Source: Vibrio tubiashii ATCC 19109 (GTDB lineage: Bacteria; Pseudomonadota; Gammaproteobacteria; Enterobacterales; Vibrionaceae). From it: a DNA stretch of 64,000 bases. The stretch is from the NCBI RefSeq assembly GCF_000772105.1, contig NZ_CP009356.1:1-64000 (forward strand). Reading direction: 5' to 3'. Shown in pieces: positions 33,478 through 41,419 of this stretch; within the stretch, counting starts at the first letter, position 1; every line of letters starts with the position of its first letter. The notes below the pieces were generated by a model, which saw only the letters and a program-made list of their open reading frames with translations, was not told the origin of the DNA and did no database searches. The translations under genes were made by a program, and so were the position numbers.

Positions 33478-35676
33478 TTGAACACGTTTAAGCAATACAG
33501 TCGCTTGATGCTTGGGGCGTTATTGGTCCTGTTGTCACTGATGTTGATCTTCGTCGTGGGCTATGCCCAGGCATTGAAAAGCTATCAACAACAAAGCCGA
33601 GACGCCATTCTAGCCCAAACGGAAGCGGCCAGAATCGGTATAGAGCAAGTGCTGAACTCTGGGGTCCCGCTGCCTGACATTGCGGGGTTAGAAAAAGTGT
33701 TGGCTCCCATCGCAGATGCCGATTCGTCAGTGGTCGATATCCGCGTGATCTCGGGACAACAAGAATTGTATCGCTATACCGATGAAAGCATGCTCGGAAG
33801 CTTGGTCAGCATCCCTTTGAACAACAAGTTTACCCAGGTGGGAGCATTGGAAGTGATGCTCAGTGATCATGAGATTGCCAAGACAATTGATGGGCACTTC
33901 AAACCCATGCTGGGGTTGGTGCTCTTTTTGACCGCCGCGTTTGTGTTTTTTGTGCTTCGAAGTGCCAATCCTAAGATCTACTTTACCGCATTTGGCGGGG
34001 TGTTTTTGGCAATGTCCACGAGTGTATTTTTAATGGTGGGGGCTCTGTATAAGTCGGGTTTGGAGAACAAAGCCGACTCCATGGCCAACATCGTAACGCA
34101 GCGATTAGCGCCTGTATTGAGTGCTGGAATTGGGTACGAGCAAGTCAGCGGTATTGATCGAATGTTGGACAGTTTTCGTCAGTCCAATCCTGAAGTTTCA
34201 TCCATCTCCGTGTCGCAAGGGAATACGATGATCGCCAAAAGTCAGGCTCGCGCCGATTCCATGGCTGTGGAGAGTATGGCTGCGTTTCTTGTGGAGGATA
34301 CCAAAGGCAGCCAAGTTACGGTGGCCTTTGATCCCAAGGCATTGCTGGCTCAACTCCTGAAAACGCTGAAAAACTTTGCGATCTTGTTCGCTGGGTGTGC
34401 GTTCATCTGCTTTGCATTTGTGCGTTTGCTTTGTCACTCCAAGGCACAATCTGACAATGAGGCCGTGTTAGCAAAAGTGAAACCTTTGTTGCTTGTGACG
34501 GTATTGATGGAGTCATTGATGGCGCCCGTATTGCCGCAATATTTGACGCAGATAGCGGTGGAGAGTGGCGCGAGTGAAAGTTGGTCCTCGTACTTTTTCA
34601 CCCTGTACTTCGTTGGATTTGCTGCGACATTACTGCCGGTGGCGCGATTACTCGAAGTGTGGGATATCCGCAAAGTGTTGGGGTCAGGGATCATACTGTC
34701 GTCGCTGGGTTGCTTACTTTTGGCGTATGACTCTCAATTGATGACGGTGCTCGTGGCTCGTTTGATTTCAGGGGTGGGTCAAGCCACGATCTTCATTGCT
34801 GTGCAAGGGTATATCTTGCGCTGCAGCGATCAAAGCAACAAAACGCAAGCCGCCGGTATTATCGTGTTTTGCTTTAATGCGGGCTTTATTTCAGGCGCCG
34901 CAATTGGTGCGCTCTTGGCGGACACTGTGGGGGTTCAGGGCATCTTCATGTTGGCGGTGTTTGTTGGGGGGTTAATGTATCTGTTCGCGTTGACTCTCCC
35001 TTCGATGGCGATGCAAGCCACAAAGCAGGGGACGTTAAAAGAAAACTTCACCGCCATGGTCAAAGATGCGTCAGCACTGATGCGAGTCCCTTCGTTTATG
35101 CGCACAATGTTGCTGGTAGGGATCCCGACCAAAATGATGCTCACAGGTGTCGTGTTTTTTGCCGTACCTATCTTGTTATCGAATGCCGGCGTAGAGCGAG
35201 AGAGCATCGGTCAAGTATTGATGGCGTACGCTTTTTCCGTGTTATTTGTTAGCGGCAAGGTGTCACCGATGATAGACCGAGTAGGCTCGGCGAAATGGGC
35301 GCTGTGTCTTGGCAGTGGCGTCGGTGCTGTCTCACTTATTTTGTTGTCTTTTTCTTTCCGTTTTGAAGACATAACGTATCTGGTTTTACTTGCCACGTTT
35401 GCGATGTTAGTCATGGGGATTTCCCACGGATTGATCAACGCCCCAGTTGTGACGCACGTAGTGACGTCGACTCAGGGCGCGAACGCGAACTCAGTCGCGT
35501 CAACGTATCGCTTCCTTGAGCGACTCGGACATGTTTTGGGATCCATTGTTGTTGGAGCACTGCTGACTCATTTGGGACACACTTGGGCGTTTTTCACCCT
35601 ATCGATCTTCTTTGGTTTCGCCGGGGCGACGATGTGGCTTCTTGATCGAACGCCAAGCATGGAGGGGCAGTCATGA
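33478..35676 (+). CDS. MFS transporter with N-terminal extracytoplasmic sensor-like segments
   Basis: Chimeric membrane protein of 732 residues. TM1 lies at about 11-33, a soluble segment at 34-140 (DAILAQTEAARIGIEQVLNSG), two TMs at about 142-190, a second soluble segment of similar pattern at 195-297 (ADSMANIVTQRLAPVLSAG) and a TM at about 300-320. An MFS-like domain of about twelve segments follows (335-720), with LLEVWDIRKVLGSG and GVGQATIFIAVQGYILR. The two soluble segments look like single-Cache-type sensors repeated in tandem. The start is TTG 33478 with AGGAG six bases before it. The stop overlaps the next gene (ATGA). I infer ligand-controlled transport or signalling; the substrate is unknown. 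Confidence 0.75.
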   Translation: MNTFKQYSRLMLGALLVLLSLMLIFVVGYAQALKSYQQQSRDAILAQTEAARIGIEQVLNSGVPLPDIAGLEKVLAPIADADSSVVDIRVISGQQELYRYTDESMLGSLVSIPLNNKFTQVGALEVMLSDHEIAKTIDGHFKPMLGLVLFLTAAFVFFVLRSANPKIYFTAFGGVFLAMSTSVFLMVGALYKSGLENKADSMANIVTQRLAPVLSAGIGYEQVSGIDRMLDSFRQSNPEVSSISVSQGNTMIAKSQARADSMAVESMAAFLVEDTKGSQVTVAFDPKALLAQLLKTLKNFAILFAGCAFICFAFVRLLCHSKAQSDNEAVLAKVKPLLLVTVLMESLMAPVLPQYLTQIAVESGASESWSSYFFTLYFVGFAATLLPVARLLEVWDIRKVLGSGIILSSLGCLLLAYDSQLMTVLVARLISGVGQATIFIAVQGYILRCSDQSNKTQAAGIIVFCFNAGFISGAAIGALLADTVGVQGIFMLAVFVGGLMYLFALTLPSMAMQATKQGTLKENFTAMVKDASALMRVPSFMRTMLLVGIPTKMMLTGVVFFAVPILLSNAGVERESIGQVLMAYAFSVLFVSGKVSPMIDRVGSAKWALCLGSGVGAVSLILLSFSFRFEDITYLVLLATFAMLVMGISHGLINAPVVTHVVTSTQGANANSVASTYRFLERLGHVLGSIVVGALLTHLGHTWAFFTLSIFFGFAGATMWLLDRTPSMEGQS

Positions 35677-36812
35677 AGAGGTTGATGGGAGTTTTGCTGT
35701 GGGTGACGATGTCATCGTTCGTTCAGGCGAAATGGCCTCAGTGGTTGGGAGAACCGCTCAGAGACAATCATTCGGTGGAGTGGGAAATAAAGGCTCAAGA
35801 GGGGGACGTTGTGTTCGCGCCGCGCGCAGAACGTCCGCGTGTCTGGGTGCTTATTTCACGCAAAGCGGACTCTTACGATGTGGCCCTCTCCACCATGCTC
35901 AAAGTCTTTCGTCGCGAGATGCCTAATGTCTCATTTCGAGTGTTCTTATTGCCAGCGACTCAGCAGCAGTTGCGAACGTGGACGCATGCGGCGGAACGCG
36001 AGGCGGCTCTGATTTACAGCGTGGGATCGCGGGCGACGGTGTCGCTTCATGAGGTTTATTCGGGCGGAAAACTGCCGGTGATCTCAGTTAATGCCAAAGA
36101 TCCTGTCTTGATGGGGCTGACAGACAACTACCAAAGCAGTGGAAACAACTTTGCGTATACATCTTTAAACTTGCCAGCGGATATCACGCTTAACTTCTTA
36201 CGTCGTTTCCGACCAAGCTTGACGCAAATTGGTGTGCTGTATGCCAAAACCAACACCAGTGCTTACTTGACTCAGTACCTACCACTGAAAATGGAAGCAG
36301 AAAAGCAAGGTGTGCGAGTTTTTCCTATTGAAGTGGATGAAACCCAACCCGGACAAACGCTAGAAGAAAGCATGGCAGCGCAAACGCAAGCCATGCGAGT
36401 TGGTGATGATACGTTTGAGCGTTCACTGCTTTGGTTAACTGGCAGTTCGAGTTTGCTCAGTCGGATTGATGAGATAAACCAGTATTCGCAGCGTTTACCT
36501 TTGCTGACGGCAGTACCGGATGCGGTCAATGCCAGTGCGCAAAGTGCGTTAATGTCGGTTGGTGTCGGGTTTGAAAACAACGCACATCAAGCGGCGCTCT
36601 ATGGTCTTCGCATTCTGAACGAAGGGGTAAAGCCTCATTCTTTACCTGTTGGACTCCTGTCCCCCCCTGATATTGCGATCAGTTTTAAACAAGCTGAGCG
36701 AGTCAACACCCCTGTACCATTCGTTTTGCTCGAAATGGCGAGTGACATCTACGCCAGTGATGGCAGTGTTGTGCGCTCTGCGGGCATGAGCATGGAGGAG
36801 CATACACCATGA
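35673..36812 (+). CDS. Periplasmic binding protein, ABC_sub_bind (PF04392)-like
   Basis: Protein of 379 residues with a signal peptide ending near residue 19 (SSFVQA-K). Two Rossmann-like halves are suggested by RPRVWVLISRK, ALIYSVGSRAT, GGKLPVISVNAKDPVL, LTQIGVLYAKTNTSAYL and LPLLTAVPDAVN, as in the TrpX-like/PF04392 solute-binding group. No ABC permease or ATPase lies nearby. It is coupled to both neighbours by four-base overlaps, so it probably works with the sensor-MFS protein. Ligands of this family are often amino acids; that is family knowledge, not seen here. Confidence 0.72.
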   Translation: MKRLMGVLLWVTMSSFVQAKWPQWLGEPLRDNHSVEWEIKAQEGDVVFAPRAERPRVWVLISRKADSYDVALSTMLKVFRREMPNVSFRVFLLPATQQQLRTWTHAAEREAALIYSVGSRATVSLHEVYSGGKLPVISVNAKDPVLMGLTDNYQSSGNNFAYTSLNLPADITLNFLRRFRPSLTQIGVLYAKTNTSAYLTQYLPLKMEAEKQGVRVFPIEVDETQPGQTLEESMAAQTQAMRVGDDTFERSLLWLTGSSSLLSRIDEINQYSQRLPLLTAVPDAVNASAQSALMSVGVGFENNAHQAALYGLRILNEGVKPHSLPVGLLSPPDIAISFKQAERVNTPVPFVLLEMASDIYASDGSVVRSAGMSMEEHTP

Positions 36813-37504
36813 GAATCGTTCTATTTCTGCTGCTAATCATTGGAAGTAGCAGTCAATCGGCGTGGGCGTTCAGTCGACCAGACCGTTTACTGCTCGCAAC
36901 GCAAGAGTGGTTTCCCTACCAGTATCAAGAGAACGGGGTAATGAAAGGCCCAGGGATCGATAAAGTAAAATGCGTAATGCGCCATCTGGATCAGCCCTAT
37001 CAACTGACCATGACCAAATGGGACCGCGCGCAACTGATGACTGAAGTTGGGTCTCAACATGGTTTTTTCTTGGCTTCACACAACAGCAAACGCGATGAGT
37101 ATGCTGAGTATTCCGCACCTTTGGAAGAGCAGAATTGGAGTTGGTTTTCTCTGTCGGATTCGACGGAGGTCGACAGTGCGATGTTCAAGTCTCAAATCAA
37201 GGTGGCGGCGTTGTTTGGCTCGAACAAATGGTTTTGGTTACAGAAAAACGGCTATCGCGTCAGTAAAAAACCAAGAACCCCTAAAGCGTTGATTGAGTTA
37301 CTGCTCAACGGCGAAGTCGGTGCCATCTTAGGAAATGACGCCGTGATCGACGAAACCATCAAAAAAATGGGCGTTAGCTACCGAGCCATATCCCGTACTC
37401 GTGTTCAGTCCCAGTCTTTGGGGGTGTACTTTTCCAAAGCCTTTATCAAGCGATATCCCCGTTTTCTGGCGGAGTTTAATGACGCGGCCGAACAGTGCCG
37501 TTAG
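36809..37504 (+). CDS. Periplasmic amino-acid-binding-like protein (SBP_bac_3 type)
   Basis: Protein of 231 residues with a signal peptide (LFLLLIIGSSSQSAWA-F). The start LLLATQEWFPYQYQENGVMKGPGIDKV is the typical type II binding-protein beginning, followed by KVAALFGSN and a GEVGAILGNDAVID segment. Two Cys occur in the mature part, at about residues 56 and 230. It ends the four-gene cassette; 33 bases separate it from fha. It may be a soluble sensor or scavenger for the ligand of the same cassette. Confidence 0.75.
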   Translation: MRIVLFLLLIIGSSSQSAWAFSRPDRLLLATQEWFPYQYQENGVMKGPGIDKVKCVMRHLDQPYQLTMTKWDRAQLMTEVGSQHGFFLASHNSKRDEYAEYSAPLEEQNWSWFSLSDSTEVDSAMFKSQIKVAALFGSNKWFWLQKNGYRVSKKPRTPKALIELLLNGEVGAILGNDAVIDETIKKMGVSYRAISRTRVQSQSLGVYFSKAFIKRYPRFLAEFNDAAEQCR

Positions 37505-37537
37505 CGTTCAATATGGATTTAATGACAGGTCAATTAT

Positions 37538-38482
37538 ATGCCTCTATCAATCAGAATAATCAGTTCTCCGGACGGTGAAAGCATTGCCGAGTGGAATCAA
37601 GCCTTTCCTGAAGACGGTGGTGATATCGGTCGTGCTTTCGGGAACACATTGCAGCTCAGTGATGCCAGTCGGGAAATTTCGGGAACGCATGCGATCATTC
37701 GCAAGAATTCGCGTGGGTACCAAATTGCCGACAACAGTACCAACGGGTTGTTTATCAATGGATCTGACAAGCCATTAGGGAATGGAAACCAATCGACTCT
37801 TAGCGATGGAGACGTGCTGGATATCGGTCGTTACCGCCTACTGGTGTCGTGTTTTGTTCCTGATCTTGCTGTTGTGAAATCTGGATTGGGAGCGGAGCGT
37901 CATTCCCCTTTTGGAGACGACCCGTTTAGTCAAGAGACTCCTATCGTTGGTGAGATCCCAACTGAAGAAGTGGATGAACCGGAGGTCGTGATCTCCACGT
38001 TGGATGTGGTTGATGACGATCCGTTTGTCGCCCATGTCCCTCCTCCTCAACAGGCGGCGGCGTCGTTAGATCTTGAGTTTCAATCTGCGGATGAGGACCC
38101 GCTTGCCGAGGCTGAGGTCAGGGCGATCTTCCCACCGTCGGAGGTGTCTGCTGCTCGTCATCCGGATCTCGGCACGTCTGTTCGCCCTACAGCCTATGCG
38201 TTAGCGGAATTGCAACATCATGACCAACGCTCCCAAGACCGAACTGACAAAGCCTTAGAAATGGCGTTGACCCGTTTGTTGTCAGACATTTCACCAACTG
38301 CCATGGAGAGCATGTTTGATGAGCTGTCTGGTAACGGGTTTTGGTCTCGCAAGCCTAAGTATTGGGAGATGTACAAACATTACTTTCATCGTCAGGTCGA
38401 CAATCGTGACTGGCAAGTGAAGTTTCAAGCGTACTTTCGAGAGGCGCTGCGTCTTCAGAGAAATTTAGAAGGGGAAAAGTGA
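37538..38482 (+). CDS. tagH: T6SS FHA-domain protein (TagH/Fha)
   Basis: Phosphothreonine-binding scaffold of 314 residues. The FHA domain covers about residues 5-105: LQLSDASREISGTHAIIR, NSTNGLFINGS and LSDGDVLDIGRYRLLV. A long acidic linker follows (about 110-215). The C-terminal part (FWSRKPKYWEMYKHYFHR) resembles the VasC/ImpI type. It should read the activity of the compact kinase encoded at 44872-45564. It overlaps tssJ. Confidence 0.9.
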   Translation: MPLSIRIISSPDGESIAEWNQAFPEDGGDIGRAFGNTLQLSDASREISGTHAIIRKNSRGYQIADNSTNGLFINGSDKPLGNGNQSTLSDGDVLDIGRYRLLVSCFVPDLAVVKSGLGAERHSPFGDDPFSQETPIVGEIPTEEVDEPEVVISTLDVVDDDPFVAHVPPPQQAAASLDLEFQSADEDPLAEAEVRAIFPPSEVSAARHPDLGTSVRPTAYALAELQHHDQRSQDRTDKALEMALTRLLSDISPTAMESMFDELSGNGFWSRKPKYWEMYKHYFHRQVDNRDWQVKFQAYFREALRLQRNLEGEK

Positions 38483-38949
38483 TGAATATTCGATTTTGGG
38501 TACCGCTGCTGGCGCTGTGGTTGTCTGGCTGCAGTTTATGGAGTGAGGACTTAGGGCAACCAAGGTTGGTCGTTAATCTGTCGGCGGCAACAAACATTAA
38601 CCCGAATGCAGAAGGTAAACCTTCTCCAGTGGAGCTGCGAGTGTACCAACTCACCAAACGCAATGCGTTTGAGCAAGCGGATTTTATTCAAATCTATGAC
38701 GACGATCAGGGGATCTTAAAGTCTGAGCTAGCGGTTGTGCGTCAATTACCAAGCTTGTTGCCAGGTGAATCGCGTCAGGAGGTTATTCCATTGGGGGCCG
38801 GCGTTCAATTCATCGGTGTCATTGCGGGGTTCGCTGATTATCGCGAAGCAAAAAATAAGGTGATTTATCAACCTGTTATTGTCCATTCGGCGGCAATCAA
38901 CATAGAAGTAGATGGCATCAATCTTACGGTGTCTGGGGAAGAAGAATAA
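38482..38949 (+). CDS. tssJ: T6SS outer-membrane lipoprotein TssJ
   Basis: Lipoprotein of 155 residues anchoring the membrane complex. A lipobox LSGC is at about residues 12-15, followed by a transthyretin-like fold: LVVNLSAATNINP, SPVELRVYQLTKRNAFEQADF and PGESRQEVIPLGAG. ATG 38482 has AAGGGG upstream; GTG 38479 is an alternative one codon earlier. It overlaps tssK by one base. It partners TssM in the periplasm. Confidence 0.92.
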   Translation: MNIRFWVPLLALWLSGCSLWSEDLGQPRLVVNLSAATNINPNAEGKPSPVELRVYQLTKRNAFEQADFIQIYDDDQGILKSELAVVRQLPSLLPGESRQEVIPLGAGVQFIGVIAGFADYREAKNKVIYQPVIVHSAAINIEVDGINLTVSGEEE

Positions 38950-40265
38950 TGGACAACAATAAAGTTGTATGGAGTGAGGGGATGTTTTTATCGCCCCAGC
39001 ACTTCCAGCAGCAAGAGCGCTATGTTGAGAACTTCACGCGTGAGTTTGCAGGTCAAGTCAGCCCGAAGTGCTTCGGTGTTACGCACCTCGAGTTAGATCG
39101 TTCAATGCTCAATATTGGCAAAGTCTCTGTGCGCCGTGCTAAAGGGATATTCCCAGATGGTACCCCTTTTGTGGTTGATCAAGCGCTGGTCGTTGATGTG
39201 CCTAAAAACACCCATCACAAAAAAGTGTATTTGGCGCTTCCGGTTACCCGACCAGGCGCCGTAGATGTGGGCGAGGACGCCAGATTAAGGCACCGTGCTC
39301 TGGAACATCCTGTGTATGACACAAGCCGAGAGCAAAGTGATCCCGCCGCGTTGGAATTGGCCATTTTGAATATACAACTCAAGCTTGAAGGGGATGAGCT
39401 TGAGGACTTTGTCTTGTTGGCCATCGCGGAAATCAGTGAGCATAAGTCTGAGGGTGCGGTTGTGCTCAATCAAGCCTTTGTTCCCCAGTGTTTGCATTTT
39501 GGGGTCTCGACTTATTTGTCTGATTGTATCGCGGATGTGTTTGCACAGGTTCAGTACCGTTCGCGCGCCATTCATGCCCGCCTTCAGGCAGAGGCAAACA
39601 GCAAAAGTTACCAATCTTTGATGCGTGACTATCTATGGCTACAGGTGTTGGGGAGTTGGATGCCGAAACTTGAACAGTGGCATCTCGATCCTACGTTATT
39701 GACGCGACACCTGTACCTAGAATGTGTGTCGATGGCCGGTCAGATGCAAGGGCTTGAAGGTAAGATGCCAAAATCTTTTCCTGCTTGGAACCCAGACGAT
39801 CTCTACGCGGTGTTTTCGACGGTGTTCTCCGAGCTCTTAGTCTTGTTACGCGAAGTGCAAATTGACAATGTTTCCACCTTAGCTTGGGACAAGCAACTGT
39901 TTGTTAGTCGTCGTTTGCTGCGCACCATAGTGGACGATCGCAGCCTGTATCATGAAGGTCGATTTATCATGGTGGTGTCGTCGTCTATTGGGGCGACTCG
40001 CTTGGGTGAAGAGTTCCCTCGCGCTGCTAAGTTAGCCGGCAACAGTGATATCGCAGGGTTGGTGCGTAATGCGCTGTCTGGCATTCCATTACGTCATTTG
40101 CCGTATGCTCCGTCGGAGCTTAAATCGTTGAACGATGCTGCCTATTTCGAAGTCGACACTAAGTCGGACTTGTGGCAAACCCTTGTCAAGCGAGACGAGG
40201 CAATCGCGTTACATATCGACGAACGAATCGATGACATTCGTGTCGACTTCCATGTGATTAGGTAG
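38949..40265 (+). CDS. tssK: T6SS baseplate-membrane connector TssK
   Basis: Protein of 438 residues with the unmistakable start KVVWSEGMFLSPQHFQQQERYVE and the later YLWLQVLGSWMPKLEQ and SGIPLRHLPYAPSEL. TssK trimers link the TssFG baseplate wedges to the TssL/TssM complex. The gene overlaps tssJ by one base and ends seven bases before tssL. Confidence 0.95.
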   Translation: MDNNKVVWSEGMFLSPQHFQQQERYVENFTREFAGQVSPKCFGVTHLELDRSMLNIGKVSVRRAKGIFPDGTPFVVDQALVVDVPKNTHHKKVYLALPVTRPGAVDVGEDARLRHRALEHPVYDTSREQSDPAALELAILNIQLKLEGDELEDFVLLAIAEISEHKSEGAVVLNQAFVPQCLHFGVSTYLSDCIADVFAQVQYRSRAIHARLQAEANSKSYQSLMRDYLWLQVLGSWMPKLEQWHLDPTLLTRHLYLECVSMAGQMQGLEGKMPKSFPAWNPDDLYAVFSTVFSELLVLLREVQIDNVSTLAWDKQLFVSRRLLRTIVDDRSLYHEGRFIMVVSSSIGATRLGEEFPRAAKLAGNSDIAGLVRNALSGIPLRHLPYAPSELKSLNDAAYFEVDTKSDLWQTLVKRDEAIALHIDERIDDIRVDFHVIR

Positions 40266-40272
40266 GTGTGAG

Positions 40273-41418
40273 ATGGCGGGATTATTCAACGAAGAGCCAA
40301 CGGTTCGCCTTCAACGTACGGCGAGCGAACAACCTCAAATACGGGAGCGAAGAGAAGCCCCAAATGTCGATACTTCAGGGACCGAACGATTAATCGAAGG
40401 ACTGACGGTCTACGGGAGTCCTTTAATGAATGCGGCGACCGAGCTGCTCGGTATACTCGTCACCATACGTCGTCAAGGCGCTCCGAGAGATATCAACCGC
40501 TTTCGCCAACAGCTGTTAGGGGCGATCGAGGCGTTTCGTTTACGGGGTTTGCACTTGGATTATCACCCAAGTGTGATTGAGAAAAGCTGTTTTGTACTCT
40601 GCGCCGCTTTTGATGAAGCCGTGCTGTATACCACGTGGGGGGACCGGGCTCGATGGGAAAACCACTCTTTGTTGAGCAAAGTTTTTTCACAGCGCAACGG
40701 TGGCGAAGCTTTCTTTGTGTTGCTGGAAAAAGCGAGTCAGCAACCAGGCAAACTGGTGGACTTCATTGAGTTGCAGTATGTCTTACTGTCATTGGGTTTC
40801 AAAGGACGCTATCGCCATGGCGATGATAGTCAACTTTATGACATCACTGCCCGAGCTTACGGATTAATTCGCCACTATCGCTCTGAAACGCCAATGCCTG
40901 TGCCTCAAACGCCAGTGCTAAAGGAAGGGAAACAGCCGTGGCTAATGATCAGTATGGCGAAAACGATGGCGGTCACGTTTTTGCTTCTTGGGTGTGCGTA
41001 TGGCTTTACAGAATATTGGTACCACAGCCGCAGTCAACCGCTGCTGACACAGTTTTCAGCCATCGACATGTCGGGCGTCAGTTTCAAGAAATCCAACAGT
41101 GATTTGGTGTATTTGAGTACGGATGATGATTTAGGTCGAGTGAGCGACACCCCTGATCTCCAAGGCGAGAAAAAGGAAGAGCAAGTCGCAGCATTGGAAT
41201 GGGAGATCATCTTAGCGGTGTTCTCTCGACCAAGTGATGCCCTTCGGTTGTCGTCTGAGCTTAACCAAGCGGGGTATGAGTCATTCACGCGGGAAAGCGA
41301 GCATGGTATCGAGCTGTATCTGGATGCAGGTGAAGACCTCAAAACCATACGTAAGTTGAAGAATGAGCTAAATGTTCGTTTTGGATTAAACGCCACAATC
41401 AAAAGAGCGCAGAAGTAA
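40273..41418 (+). CDS. tssL: T6SS membrane protein TssL (DotU/IcmH) with SPOR-like tail
   Basis: Inner-membrane complex protein of 381 residues. The cytoplasmic DotU domain covers about 40-205 (NAATELLGILVTIRR, CFVLCAAFDEAVL, LLSLGFKGRYR). One TM segment lies at about 225-243. The periplasmic end (about 300-378) reads ILAVFSRPSDALRLSSELNQAGY and KTIRKLKNELNVRF, with the length and pattern of a SPOR domain, so it may bind peptidoglycan. Many TssL proteins lack such an extension or carry an OmpA-like one instead. The gene ends one base before tssM. Confidence 0.9.
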   Translation: MAGLFNEEPTVRLQRTASEQPQIRERREAPNVDTSGTERLIEGLTVYGSPLMNAATELLGILVTIRRQGAPRDINRFRQQLLGAIEAFRLRGLHLDYHPSVIEKSCFVLCAAFDEAVLYTTWGDRARWENHSLLSKVFSQRNGGEAFFVLLEKASQQPGKLVDFIELQYVLLSLGFKGRYRHGDDSQLYDITARAYGLIRHYRSETPMPVPQTPVLKEGKQPWLMISMAKTMAVTFLLLGCAYGFTEYWYHSRSQPLLTQFSAIDMSGVSFKKSNSDLVYLSTDDDLGRVSDTPDLQGEKKEEQVAALEWEIILAVFSRPSDALRLSSELNQAGYESFTRESEHGIELYLDAGEDLKTIRKLKNELNVRFGLNATIKRAQK

Positions 41419-41419
41419 G

